A stretch of 64,000 nucleotides of DNA from Turnera subulata. Lineage: Eukaryota; Streptophyta; Magnoliopsida; Malpighiales; Passifloraceae. Below the pieces are notes generated by a model. It made no database searches, was not told the DNA's origin, and saw only the letters and a program-made list of their open reading frames with translations. Numbering within the stretch: position 1 is the first letter of the stretch; every line of letters begins with the position of its first letter. Of the stretch, positions 21,781-32,428 are shown piece by piece. Made by a program: the position numbers and the translations under genes. The stretch lies in assembly GCA_028386065.3 (NCBI GenBank), contig JAKUCV010001653.1:1-64000 (forward strand), read 5' to 3'.

Positions 21781-21890
21781 GAGAAGTCAATTCTTGTGCT
21801 GACTTTTATGCTAATATTGGCATTGGGATGGCTGGTCATATAGAGAGGTATACTGTTATATATTCACAGGTTATGCCACTTTTATCTTCA

Positions 21891-23763
21891 CAACAACTAC
21901 CAAGAATTGTAAAAAGCACTAGTATTTGAAAAAATAGTAGAAATATGAAGAAGAACATTTGAAGAAGAGTCAATGAAAACTACGAACAAGAACAACTTCT
22001 ACGAAAAAAATAATCATATAGAGCAATAATCACAAGAACTTATAACAGGATGTGTTTGTAATTTACTATCAATAAGAATTATGAAGAAAACAAAAGCAGA
22101 AAACAGTGGAATAGTCAGCGAAAACTACCAACAACAACAACAACCATGAAAAAATTAATAATAGAAAATAATAACATAATTTAATAATCCCGTTCATTAG
22201 TAATATAATTTGGTAATTAAAATTATATAACGTAGAATATCAAAGGATTAAAAAATATCATTGAAAATAATTAATTTGTAAATTCTTATTCTAATACAAA
22301 AACTAATTCTAAACAATTCGTTTGTCTAGATTATGAAAGAATTGCCTGCATCATATATATGTCATTCTCAAGAAAATGATTGATATATAAACCTTTATTT
22401 ATATTTTTTCAACAACTATCAAGCATTAAGAAGAATAATAATTACTAAAAAAGCAATAAAACTATAAAGAAGAGCGAAGAGTTAGTGAAAACAATGAACT
22501 AGAATAATGTTTATAAAAAAGAATAGTCATGGGGAAGAATAATCACAACATCTCAATGTAGAAGTGTCAGCAATTTATTATCAATAAGAACTATGGTGAA
22601 GAAAGATTAATGAATAGTTGAATTGACAACGAAAAACTAGGAACAAGAACAATGGCTACGAAAAAGAATAATAGTGAAAAATAATAGTTTAATTTAATAA
22701 TCTCATTCACTAATAATATAATTTAATAATAAAAATTATATAATTTATAATATCAAAGGATTGCAAAATATCATCAACAATAATGGATTTATAAATTGCC
22801 ATTCTAATACAAAAACTAATTCTAAACAATTTGTTTTTCTAGATTATAAAAAAACTTTTTGTGTACATTATATATAAATTCTTGTCAAGATAATGATTAA
22901 TATATAAGCATTTACTTATATTTTCCCAACGGCTACCAAAAATTGCGAAAAACAATAATTATTGAAAATAATAGTAATATGGAGAAGAACAACCGAAAAT
23001 TTAGCGAAAATCATGAACCAAAATAATGTTTTCTAAAAAGAATAATCATAAAAAAAATAATCACAAGAGCGCATGACATTTGTGTTTGTAATTTATTAGC
23101 AAGTACTATGGGGAAAAAGAATCGAGCAGTCAACGAAACTACGAACAAGAATAATGACTACGAAAAATAATAATAAAGAAAAAGAATTATCATAGAAATT
23201 CATAACCGATGTGTTTATTGTCAACAAGAACTATGAAGAAGAAATATTGAAGTACAGTCGAATAGTTAACGTAAACTAACAAAAAGCACAATGACTATGA
23301 AAAGGAATAATAATGAAACGTAATAGTATAATTTAATAATCTTATTAATTAATAATATAATTTAATAATTTAAATTTTGTAATTGAGAATATCAAATGAT
23401 TCACAAATATTATTAACAATAATCGATTTATAAATTCATGTTCTACCACATAAACTAATTCTTTTTTTTGGGTTTCCCACTGGTATCCCGGGCCAGTCCA
23501 CCTTTAAGGACATCAAAGGCACTAGACTAAATCTAGCTCGACTCTGGTGGCGCACCTAGGTATTGGTGGGTGAGTCGCCCAAATGAGGTTTTCTGCGTAC
23601 ACGAGGACTCGAACCCTAGACCTCGCTTAAGCGGAACAAGTCACTTACCACTTGAACCAACCTCAATTGGTGTCCACATAAACTAATTCTAAATAATGCA
23701 TATCTGTTTGTCTAGATTATAAAAAATTTTATGTTTCTTCTCAAAATAATGATTAATATATTT
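21891..23763 (+). repeat. Tandem array of ~518-bp AT-rich units
   Basis: Three direct units start at 21891 (CAACAACTACC), 22410 (CAACAACTATC) and 22927 (CAACGGCTACC). Spacings are 519 and 517 bp. Each unit is A/T-rich and has internal sub-repeats (GAACAAGAACAA and ACGAAAAA...AATAAT phrases) and shares ATTCTAATACAAAAACTAATTC near its end. The third unit has an extra sub-repeat and holds the SINE at 23463-23673. It is non-coding and may belong to the Helitron whose terminus follows. Confidence 0.85.
23463..23673 (-). mobile_element. tRNA-derived SINE with a perfect 17-bp target site duplication
   Basis: Flanked by identical CCACATAAACTAATTCT at 23446-23462 and 23674-23690. On the minus strand it begins near AATTGAGGTTGGTTCAAGTGG, containing a pol III A-box-like GGTTCAAGTGGTAAG. 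A B-box-like GGGTTCGAGTCCTC follows about 35 bp on. It ends in an A-run (T-run on the plus strand, 23463-23469) after GGGAAACCC. The layout and phrases resemble the plant Au-type SINE, but I cannot confirm the family. Confidence 0.85.
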
Positions 23764-23820
23764 CGTGATTTTTAATATATAATACTATACCACGTGCATC
23801 GCACGTGCATAATAGACTAG
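23764..23820 (+). mobile_element. Helitron-like 3' terminus
   Basis: A perfect 7-bp hairpin CACGTGC-ATC-GCACGTG occupies 23791-23807. CTAG ends at 23820, nine bases after the stem, and is followed by T. A GC-rich hairpin about 10 nt before CTRR with a host T is the diagnostic 3' end of plant Helitrons. The 5' end is not certain; one candidate is the TC in TTTATCTTCACAAC near 21885, at the start of the tandem array. No Rep/helicase gene is present, so it would be non-autonomous. Confidence 0.6.
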
Positions 23821-23821
23821 T

Positions 23822-24005
23822 AAATTATAAACACATCTGTCATGAGCTCTTGTGATTACTCTTTTTGGTAAACGTTATTTTTGTTCATGATTTTCGTTAG
23901 CTTTTCAGCTATACTTCTTCATGGTTCTATCATTTCCAATAATTATTGTCCTTCGTCAATTTTGGTAGTTGTTGAGAAAATATAAATAAATGCTTCTCAA
24001 CTAAC
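23822..24005 (-). repeat. Inverted partial copy of the 518-bp unit
   Basis: The reverse complement reads AGCATTTATTTATATTTTC then CAACAACTACC and continues like the first part of the direct units (compare 22908-23100). It lies just beyond the CTAG terminus in opposite orientation. It may be part of a second, inverted Helitron copy. Confidence 0.75.
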
Positions 24006-24010
24006 ATTAT

Positions 24011-24574
24011 TGTTAAGAGCCGGGAGTCGCTGGAAAACCAGAGAGACAATACGCGAGGCCCAAGTGAGTTACATATGCGTGACCAGGATACCACTCTGTA
24101 ACCCAAAACCTCAAGGTATTGGGTACATGGGTCCACTTCACTTATATGTTACTCACTTGGCCTCTTTCTCTCCGATGTGGGATACACCAGTCACACTTAT
24201 ATTCCAACAATCTCCCCCTCAAGTGTGAGATTCTTCCATATCGGACATCATCGGGCCTACTCCCCCTTCAACAGAAATATTTCGGAAACTTTTGAAACAT
24301 CACCAAGAGCCCACTCTGCCATCAAGCCTGTTCCAGGAGCACGCGTCTGCCGATGCTCCAAGAGCTAAACTACACTTAGGCCCAGATAGGAAAGGCACTT
24401 AGAAGTATGAGTCTGTCGATACCACTCTTTTCTGAAGCCACGCCTGGCAACTCCAACCGAGCTTGTTCCAAGAGCCCAATCGCTCTTTATTCCACATGGC
24501 GGCAACAACCACGGGAGCATCACCATGTCACAAACCATTCCGTCCCAGCCGAACCATCGGCTCCGCTACCAATT
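24011..24574 (-). mobile_element. TRIM-sized LTR element fragment: LTR, PPT, short interior, PBS
   Basis: On the minus strand: a PBS-like ATTGGTAGCGGAGCC (24574 to 24560), about 335 bp of non-coding interior, a PPT CTTGAGGGGGAGAT (24223 to 24210), then a 199-bp LTR (24209 to 24011) from TGTTGGAATAT to GGCTCTTAACA. The LTR includes CCCACATCGGAGAGAAAGAGG, a phrase common in plant short LTRs. Total size and lack of coding fit a terminal-repeat retrotransposon in miniature. Its 5' LTR is not in place: at 24575 another element's LTR begins with the same TGTTAAGAG. A 77-bp match to the LTR is displaced to 26587-26663. Confidence 0.65.
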
Positions 24575-24862
24575 GTTAAGAGATCGAAGTTATTTTCACA
24601 ATCAATCAAGCACTTAACGAGAAAGAAAAAAAAGAAACAAGGATTTAACGAGGTTCGACCAATGATGCCTACGTTCTCGGACAAGAACAGAGAGGGTTTT
24701 TTCACTATGATGAATGATAGTACAATACAGAACCTGTTTACAGTCTTCGTATGTAAACCTACACTTTCGGCAACTTAACAGTTGGGCCATAACTAATAAC
24801 AAGTCCACAAACCCAAACCATAAACTAGGTCCACTAGAATTCAAGGCAATAAAAGAACAACA
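24575..24862 (-). repeat. 3' LTR (288 bp) of copia element J, with PPT
   Basis: Minus strand TGTTGTTCTTTT to CGATCTCTTAACA. It is preceded (24875 to 24863) by the purine tract TCAAGGGGAAGATT. It ends exactly where the TRIM PBS begins, so one LTR lies between a copia PPT and a PBS. Plus-strand ORF 24407-24778 is a chance frame. Confidence 0.75.
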
Positions 24863-25004
24863 AATCTTCCCCTTGACTTGAATTCTCTTCATCTACTAGG
24901 AAAAAAAAACCCTCTGCCTTGTCACAGCCCTCTTAAGGGCATTACTGCGTACTGCCTACACCAACCAAGTCTAGGAAATGCCTAAACTTGCTAACTGGAA
25001 CTTC

Positions 25005-25363
25005 CTAGGTCATCATATGTGCTGGATTATCATGTGTAGACACTTTCTTCACATCAACAATACCCTGTGATATAATGTCCCGAATAAAATGAAGTCTGAC
25101 ATCTATATGCTTTGTTCGCTCATGATACATCTGGTTCTTAGTAAGATAGATAGCACTTTGTTTGTCACAGAACACTGCAGTTTTCTTCTGTGTCAACCCC
25201 AGATCACTTACCAGACCTTGTAACCAATTAGCTTCTTTCACTACTTCAGTAATAGCCATATACTCTGCCTCTGTAGTAGACAATGCAACAACAGCTTGCA
25301 AAGTTGCTTTCCAACTGAAAGCACTACCAGAAAGACTAAAGACATAACCTGTCAAAGACCTTC
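25005..25363 (-). pseudogene. Copia RNase H domain (element J)
   Basis: Reads SGYVFSLSGSAFSWKATLQ, VALSTTEAEYMAITE (catalytic Glu region), VFCDKQSAIYLTKN (catalytic Asp) and ERTKHIDVRLHFIRD. These are the standard copia RNase H motifs, on the minus strand. The C-terminal tail ends near 25005. A stop separates it from the RT. Confidence 0.9.
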
Positions 25364-26586
25364 TCTAATCTAAGTCCCCTGCATAGTCTGAATCAACATA
25401 GCCAGCAACTGAATTCATTAACTTGGCTTTGTCGAACATCAAACCAACACCAGCAGTACCTTTTAAGTATCTCAAAATCCACTTCATTACTTTCCAATGT
25501 TCCTTTCCCAAATACATCGTGTATCTACTCACAACACTAATAACGTGTGAATTGTCAGGACGAGTGCATACCATAGCATACATGATGCTACCTACATCAT
25601 TTGAATATGGAACAAGAGAAATTTCTTCCATCTCCTCGTCCGTCTTTGGTGACATGTCTGCAGACAACTTGAAATGTGTAGCGAATGGAATACACAGATT
25701 TAGCACCTGCTAAATTAAACCTTTGGAGAACTTTCTCAACATAGGACTGTTGACTAAGCATAAACTTCCCAACACTTCTATTCCTTGTGATTTCCATCCC
25801 CAAAATTTTCCTTGCTGCACCCAAACCCTTCATCTCAAACTCCTCACCAAGCTACTTTTTCAATACGGTAATCTCTGACATACTCTTAGCATCAATGAGC
25901 ATGTCATCCACATACAACAAAAAATACACCAAAGAATCATCTGCAAGCTTCTTATGATACACACAACTATCATATGCACTTCGAGTAAAGCCACCATGAA
26001 CCATGAATGTATCAAATATCTTATACCACTATCTAGGAGACTGTTTCAAACCATATAAGGACTTCTTAAGTAAGCAAACATGGTCTTCTATACCTGCAGT
26101 GAAGAATCCCTCAGGTTGACGCATATAAATTTGCTCCTCTAACTCACCATGCAAGAATGCAGCTTTTACATCTAACTGCTCTAGCTCTAAGTCATGAAGA
26201 GCCACCATAGCTAATAAGACCCTAATAGAGTATATTTTACCACTGGAGAAATTACTTCATTGTAGTCTATCCCCTCCCTCTGTGTGAAACCTTTAGCCTT
26301 CTGTTCTTTCGGCAATAGAACAAGCTTCCATGTCTGATTCTTGTGAAGAGACTCAATCTCTTCACCCATAGCAGCAATCCATTGATTAGCATCTGAGCTA
26401 GCAATAGCTTCTTTATAGCTATTAGGCTCCTGCACATCAATTGTTTCTGCAACTGACAGTGCAAATTCTACAAGGTTTGCATAACCAATAAGATTTGCAT
26501 CAGCAAAATTCGTATACTTAGATGGTACTTTCGTTTGCCTTTTTGATCTACCTGTGGCAATGTTATATGTTTGCTGTTGTTGTAGT
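25364..26586 (-). pseudogene. Copia reverse transcriptase and end of integrase (element J)
   Basis: From the 5' side: KRQTKVPSKYTNFADA (end of the integrase/RT linker), YKEAIASSDANQWIAAMGEEIESL, TWKLVLLPKE, GIDYNEVISPV. Then a frame break, the catalytic YVDDML motif near 25900, LGMEITRNR and the RT C-terminus (SVYSIRYTF region in a shifted frame, GSIMYAMVCTRPD at about 25560-25600). There are frame breaks near 25600, 25850 and 26210. The upstream boundary at about 26586 is a sharp truncation. Confidence 0.85.
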
Positions 26587-26663
26587 CGCCGGAGAACCGT
26601 AGAGGCAATACGCGAGGCCCAAGTGAGTTCCATATGCGTGACCAGGTCACCACTCTGTAACCC
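26587..26663 (-). repeat. Fragment of the TRIM LTR
   Basis: Matches 24024-24104 (GTCGC-GGAGAACC, GCAATACGCGAGGCCC, GTGACCAGG) with few changes. It breaks off after GTAACCCA, where the gypsy LTR text begins. It lies immediately outside the truncated end of copia J. Confidence 0.75.
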
Positions 26664-26744
26664 ATACAAGCTAGTACAAATAGGTTCTTTTCTTTATGAT
26701 ATCTACATGCATTATTGAGAATAAAAATTACTTTTGAGGTTTTT
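26664..26744 (+). repeat. Gypsy-family LTR fragment, left of the solo LTR
   Basis: The text around 26710 (ATTGAGAATAAAAATT, then TTTTGAGGTTT) continues at 30631 (TTTTCTTTGATTG) as the same phrase seen uninterrupted at 52225-52260 (ACCTTTGAGGTTTCTTTGATTG). The two parts are therefore one gypsy LTR split by the solo LTR. The 5' end of this LTR is truncated. Confidence 0.75.
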
Positions 26745-26878
26745 TGTCACGACCCAAAACCAGGTCCATGACCGGCGCCTAGTCCTAGTAGGAAACATAT
26801 GTCTACCCAAGACAAGGCAAGCCTCACAAATATAATCTCCAAAATAAAATACTTTCATAAAATGAATAATCCAACAAG

Positions 26879-28703
26879 GGGTTAATGCATAAAAATGTCC
26901 CTTAACTTTTTTATTTTCATCACTGTTGTCCCTAAAGAAAGTATTGGGTAATTTATATCCCTCAACTTGTGCCTAACCGAGTGGAGTTGTCCATTTACCT
27001 GCAGTAACAGGTTTCCAATGTGGGACCCACCTATTATTGAATAAAAATTATTTTTGTACTGTATTTGTTTTCCACGTCAGATTGGATTTATTTTTTCTGA
27101 ATTTTTTTAAACATTGAAAAAAAAAGATTATAATTGGAGAAGGCAGAATGATTAATTGGCTTTATATAAATATTTTTTTTGTAAAATATGAAAATATTTT
27201 TAATAAGAAATTCAAAAATGATTAATTTAATATCTAAATAAATTAAATAAAAATATTATTTATCTGCTATATTTTATTTAAATATGAAAAAATTTTAAAA
27301 AGTATTTTTTTAAATATGAAAGATAAAAATTATATTTTTTATTTTTAAAATATGTGATAATATTTACCCATTTTTAATCAAATATTAATTTTTTTATTTT
27401 TTATCCATCAACACAACTTTAAATACTCCACCAAAAATTATTTAATTGCATTAATTTAATATCTAGATATTAATCAATCGGAAAAAAAATCTCCTCTCCT
27501 TCCTCCCCATCACGTTGCCAGCCAGAACCTCCACCCCCCCAACCTTAGCCGCAGCGCCAGCTATTGCCAGCCCCGTCACCACCCGCTGTCGCCACCTGCC
27601 TCTCCTGCTCCTACTGCTCCTCCCTCACCCACTCCCAGAACTCAGAGCGAGAAGATCCCGAGGTCTCTCTCGCCTCGGCTTAAAAAAATGTTGCTCCTCC
27701 TGCTCTTGATGGTAACTGGTCGGCGAGGGGCTCTCTACTTCCTTCACCGACACTTTGCTGGCGAAAGCGACGTTAACCTCGTGGTTCTCGCGCGCGACGG
27801 CGGGTGGCGTCAGCTTCTTCCTCGCGGCAGCGATGGCGGTTGGTTGGGCCTCGGTTGCGTGGATCTCGCCGACTCCTCTTGCAGCGATGACGCGCGACCA
27901 TAAATCTTTATAGATCCGGTTTGAACCTCGTCGGGCTGGGTCAAATTCGGGCCAATCGGCCTTGTCCTTCTTCGATGACCCTTGTTCCTATTGGGTCCAC
28001 GGCGGCGGGGGGAAGGGAGTAGGACTGGTCGGGAGCTTGTTGGTGGACAATGGTGGTTGTTTGATTTGTTGGGTATATTTAATTCTCTTTTATTAATTAA
28101 TAAATTGGTCAAAGTTTCTTTAAATTTTTAGTTCTAATGATTTTCAAAATTAATTAGTTACCTTAATTATAATCCAGATTAATTAGAATTGAATTTTTTT
28201 GTTTCCAATTATAAATAATGATTAATTTCCTTTTTAAAATTTTTCAATATTTTTCCCCAATAATTTTTAAAACTTAATTTTTTTAAAAAATCAGATTATT
28301 GGGGTGGGACACACAACTTTTTTAGTTACTAATCTGACGTGTAATCCAAAAAGTGGGAAAAATAATTTTTTATTCAATAATAGGTGGGTCCCACATTCGA
28401 AATCTGTTACTGCAGGTAATTGGACAACTCCACTCGGTTAGGCACAAGTTCAGGGATATAAATTACCCAATACTTTCTTTAGGGACAACAGTGGTGAAAA
28501 TAAAAAAGTTGAGGGATATTTTTATGCATTAACCCTTTATTCAATACCAGGTGGGTCCCATATTCGAAATCTGTTACTATAAGTAATTGGACAACTCCAC
28601 TCGGTTAGGCACAAGTTGAGGGATATAAATTACCCAATACTTTCTTTAAGGATAACATTGGCCAAGATAAAAAAAGTTGAGGGACATTTTTATGCATTAA
28701 CCC
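26879..28703. mobile_element. Mutator-like element (MULE), 1,825 bp, 9-bp TSD
   Basis: Flanked by identical TCCAACAAG at 26870-26878 and 28704-28712. The left terminal inverted repeat (26879 to about 27055) begins GGGTTAATGCATAAAAATG. Its inverse ends at 28535, and a second partial inverse copy fills 28540-28703, so the right terminus is duplicated. TIR length of about 160-180 bp and a 9-bp TSD are Mutator hallmarks. No transposase is encoded. The centre holds a GC-rich segment (27480-28090) in otherwise very AT-rich DNA, so this is a Pack-MULE candidate. Confidence 0.85.
27480..28090. other. GC-rich insert inside the MULE, possible captured gene fragment
   Basis: CpG-rich text (GCCAGCCAGAACC, CGCGCGCGACGGCGGG, CGGCGGCGGGGGG) is flanked by stretches above 80% A+T. 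Frames of 60-100 codons on both strands (27515-27709, 27688-27903 plus; 27810-28112 minus) contain no domain I recognise. Composition like a 5' exon/UTR of a host gene suggests capture, which is inference. No complete gene. Confidence 0.5.
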
Positions 28704-30630
28704 TCCAACAAGTCATATGATAAATATAAATTGCAATCTCAAAGACTAATAAAAAATTTTAATATAATCCAAATCTTGAAAGTTCCCGAGAAACTAGAGT
28801 AACGGTGGAGCTCTAACAATCCAAAAGTCTGCTACGGATACCAAGACAACTCGCCAAGCATGAATTACGTCTCAAGCTTATTAATCACCTGAAAATATTT
28901 TTAAAATGGGGGTGAGTCCTTCCATAACTCAGTGGGCATAGTACAAAGCAAATGAAAACCAAACTAAAATCATAGAGGTCGAAACATAGATACTTCATAA
29001 TCAAAATAGAATAAACTTACTTGTCAAATAATAAAAAATACACAAAATCAGCGGAAGCTTTGAATTTAGATATCAAATAATCATAATACTCAAAATAAAC
29101 GGAAGCCTTGAATTAAGATGTCAGAACCAGATAAGAAATAGAGAAGAGCGAAGCACGCCCCGTCGAGCATGTCCTACAACGGCCTCTTGTCGGCTGGAGG
29201 AACAAAAGGATCCCTAGGGAAATCAATGATTCCCATCAAACAGATAGAGGTTAAATACCTCATCAAACCAATCAATGTGCACAAAGTCTGGCAACACCCT
29301 TGCCAGATAGAGACGTTTGACATTTGCAAAATAGAGCAAATCATATCTTTAGACAGAATAAGTATTGTACGAAAAAAATTATATAATATGAGATACATAG
29401 GCTTTTCTTTGAAATCTCGAAATCCTTGTTCGGTAAAATCAAGGTTGAAGGAATAGTAATGGTTTTAAAAATAAAACAATTTGAAGTAAACGTTAGCTCA
29501 TCAAAACTTTTGGTCAAAATAGTATAGTTTAAAAAAAGTTGGACAAAAGGTGGTTATAAATACGAAAATAATTTATATGAGAAAATAATATTTAAAACAT
29601 AGCTTTACTAATAAAATAGGAAGTATAATAATAATATAACCCACCTCAAAAGCCAATCCAAATTACCAATCTCAAAACTTTAGGTTTCAGCTTGAGTCTC
29701 GATCTCTGCAACACCTAATTCACAAATGAAACGTGACTACTAAGTCCAAATTATATTTAACAATCCACCGAATGAGTTGCAAAATCGACCAGCTTCTAGT
29801 TCCTGTCTAATAACTCCCAAACCATACTGAATCCGAAAGTATACTCAACATAAGACTTAAAATAGACATTCCAAGCTTTCCAACCATATAAAATTCACTA
29901 TCACAGGATCTAGGAATTATTAATTATGAATTTTCTAAGATAGCCCAGAAAACTGTTTTTTTCCTGCACAACAGTCCACTTGTGCGATTTTTAATAAATT
30001 CCACAAAACTTATTTTTCAATGCAACCAATTGCATAAGTTTCCTACGTGTGTCTAATTTATTGCGTAAAAAATTTGAAAACCTAATTTGTACAAAACAAT
30101 GATGAAAATAAACAAATCCAAAGGCTACCAGAAACTAAAATTTGCAAAAGAAGCTTATTATTCAAACCAAGTAAAATCAACCCAACCAACCATCTTAAAA
30201 GAGTGTTTGATGCAAAATTATGTTGGTTCAAAACTCATGCTTTAGTAATTCAATAAACATCAAAGAATAAAAGGATTTAAAATATAAAGGAGTCGCAAGC
30301 TTACTTTTTTTGTTTTTCTTTGCGGACGATGAAGCCAATGGGGGAATACACATGTGGCTTGATTAGAAAAAGTATTGCAGCGGTGAGAAACTTGTTTTGA
30401 AGAGACACTAAGTTGTATGAAGGAAAACCTATATCTTTTTTTTCTTAACCGACAGTTGAGGAGAGAAACTATTGTATGCGTATGTTTATATAAGACATAT
30501 ATGGACTTTAAAAATTTGGGCCTAAATGAGAACGTGTATGTGACTCACGATTTAATGCATTGGATTTTGGAATTAATAACCAGCCCATACATATATATTT
30601 GCATAATTATTTATTTTTCGAGGTATTATA

Positions 30631-30960
30631 TTTTCTTTGATTGTGGATTCAATCGATTGAGAGAGTGATTCTCTTGGTTTTATATTAGGATTTGAGTTTA
30701 CTTATCAAGTAATTCTTGCTTGTGGCAATAATTCTAATCCTTATGTTTCTAATCTCTTTGTTGCCTATCCCTTGCTGTTTAGGAGGTGAAGAATAGATTC
30801 ACTAAATTCTTTGTGAATTCTTACTCCTTTGTTGTCTAATCCTTGCTAATTAGGAGGTGAAGGGTGGAATACACATCAGTTTGATTGAGATTGAAGATCG
30901 GGACAAGCAAATTGAGACAGAGGAGATTCTAGTGCTGATTTTAGGGTTGTTGCCGTATCA
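30631..30960 (+). repeat. Gypsy-family LTR, 3' part, followed by PBS
   Basis: Continues the fragment at 26664-26744 and ends GCCGTATCA. The site TGGTAGCGGAGC (30965-30976) follows and resembles the initiator tRNA-Met PBS. The same LTR end plus PBS occurs at 54150-54165 and, inverted, at 32699-32678. This LTR is 5' truncated. Confidence 0.75.
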
Positions 30961-30976
30961 TCTTTGGTAGCGGAGC

Positions 30977-31536
30977 TAAGGTTTCAATCAATCATATCCT
31001 CTTGTGTTTTGTGTTGTTTTTCTTTTTGTTCTTGTGTCTATTCAAATTCGTGGCCTGTTCTTTCAGTAATCTAGTTTCATTTCCTTATTTCCCCTGTGTT
31101 TCTACTAGTGTCGAATTTTATATATAGAAAAAATTTTGATTTTTTTTATTATTGTGTTGTCGATAAGAGAGAAGAAGAAGTTAATTCTTGATTGAGAATT
31201 GAATTGATTGATTTTGGTTGATTGGAATCAAGAAGAAGTTGATTGTTGATTGAGGAATTGGGGTTGTTGATTTGTAAGGCAAAAGGGTTACAAATCGTTT
31301 TTGTCAATTCTATTTTGCAACTGGTTTGACTTACAAAATTTTCTGCAGGTTTCGGATTTCTTTGCTGTTGATTGCGATTACTGTGATTTCTTTGTGTTGG
31401 GTGATTGTTGTTTCATAGTTGCTCAATTATGCCAATAATCATTCACATACATATCCCTGTTCTTGTGTGTGATCATTCTTTCTTTCCTGGATTCTGTTTT
31501 GACTCTAGAATTGTTATCTTTCCTTCTTTCTTTAGG
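30977..31536 (+). other. Gypsy-family untranslated leader
   Basis: Sequence after the PBS (CAATCAATCATATCC, then CTTTGTGTTGGGTGATTGTTG, then TGTGTGATCATTC near 31470) recurs at 53490-53620 and 54590-54700. It is the 5' leader before gag. No ORF. It is interrupted at about 31537 before reaching gag. Confidence 0.7.
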
Positions 31537-32420
31537 GGGTCAAGCACCTTTTTGGGCCCCCGAGTTTCGCGTTTCTCCCGTTTGTATACCCGGAAGTTTT
31601 TCTGTCCCTTTTGTATACTCCGTGTTTAGAATTTTGACCTTTTTCTGTACCTCAGGCAGCTTGGGCTATGACATGGCCATCTGCCCAGGTCCACCTGACA
31701 CGTGTTGAAATTTTATTGGAACCAAATGGTAAAAATAGTGGGACCCACCTATTTTTCCAGAATTTTAATTTCTAAAATTATGAAAATTCTTTTTCGATTT
31801 TTTAATTAAAATATCGGCCGGTTGGCCAGATTTTAGTCTTGGTTCGCCAATTCAGTTTGAGTTAAAAAAAAAAAACAATCCTACTGCAACTTAATTTTGA
31901 GTTAGAGTAAAACTGGTACTTTAACGCTTGAACTCCGCCATCAGCGCCACCTACTACAACTCAATCTTTTACTTGCAAATCTCCTTCATATAAATCATCG
32001 TAATCCTAATTCTAATTATAAGTTTATCCTTTAGCATCAAAAAATTATAAGTTTATCCCAATCTACTAGTTTATCTCTCCAGATGCCCTCCCGTCCAAAC
32101 CTCCATCAATTCCTTCTCACTCATCCCTCCAAATCCTAAAAAACAAATGACTTTTCACCAACATCCCCAAAACAACAATTAGACATATTTAATAAAAACC
32201 GGCGATGCACAATTAATTAAAAAAATTATCAATTGAATGTGGATGACAAGAAAGAAATAAATATCCAACCACATATTCGGGAGCCGATTTGAACAATAAT
32301 CAAGGGCTGACAATAAATAGAAAACAAAGAGGAGTATGGGAAGAGAAGAAGAAAAGGGAAAGGGGAAGAGAGGAGAAGAGCAGCCTAGAGGAGCCACGAC
32401 TCAAATCAGTTTAAGCCCCT
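31537..32420. other. Unassigned AT-rich stretch, possible truncated MULE end
   Basis: Opens GGGGGTCAAGCACC-TTTTTGGG and soon has GTGGGACCCACCTATTTTTCC, which echoes the inner TIR of the MULE at 26879 (GTGGGACCCACCTATTATTG). I find no inverted partner on the right, so it is at best a one-ended fragment. The small ORFs 31405-31708 and 32179-32397 show no known domain. The rest is featureless to me. Confidence 0.35.
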
Positions 32421-32428
32421 GCCTCAAA

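Larger units (their letters stand above)
17576..21890 (+). mobile_element. Degenerate L1-type LINE (endonuclease-RT-zf-RVT-RNase H)
   Basis: All ORF2 domains of a plant L1 element are present in order on the plus strand but broken by stops and frameshifts. The ORF1 (Gag-like) region is missing; only about 220 bp precede ORF2 and then element B begins, so B probably inserted into the LINE, or the LINE is 5' truncated. The 3' end runs without a clear poly-A into the tandem repeats at 21891. Confidence 0.85.
24575..26586 (-). mobile_element. 5'-truncated Ty1/copia element J
   Basis: On the minus strand: end of integrase/start of RT (26586 down), RT, RNase H, PPT and a 288-bp 3' LTR. The gag, protease, integrase core and 5' LTR are missing. 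The truncated end abuts a fragment of the TRIM LTR (26587-26663). This fits illegitimate recombination, or insertion into the TRIM's 5' LTR followed by loss. Confidence 0.75.
26745..30630. mobile_element. Solo LTR (~2.05 kb), itself split by a MULE
   Basis: Starts TGTCACGACCC and ends GAGGTATTATA (probably a decayed TATTACA). Both flanks are T-runs around the GAGGTTT|TCTTTG site of the gypsy LTR, consistent with a 4-5 bp target duplication. It contains GGTGAGTCCTTCC then ATAACTCAGTGGGC at 28911-28936, a phrase I associate with long plant Ty3 LTRs. No internal coding region accompanies it. Net length excludes the 1.8-kb MULE and its TSD. ORFs at 29169-29456 and 30417-30668 show no family resemblance. 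Confidence 0.7.

Noticed and set aside
23600..23673. A tRNA gene, because of A-box/B-box-like sequence.
   Set aside because: No cloverleaf or anticodon arm could be drawn; the 17-bp TSD, poly-A end and body length indicate a SINE.
24011..24209. Cassandra-type TRIM with a 5S rRNA promoter.
   Set aside because: I looked for 5S-like A-box/C-box text in the LTR and did not find it; only the TRIM-like size and layout are supported.
27515..28112. GC-rich ORFs as a host gene.
   Set aside because: They lie inside a MULE with TIRs and TSD, overlap on both strands, have no recognisable domain and no complete gene structure; kept only as possible captured sequence.
29169..30668. Small ORFs (29169-29456, 30417-30668).
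   Set aside because: Inside a solo LTR, no family resemblance and no conserved context.
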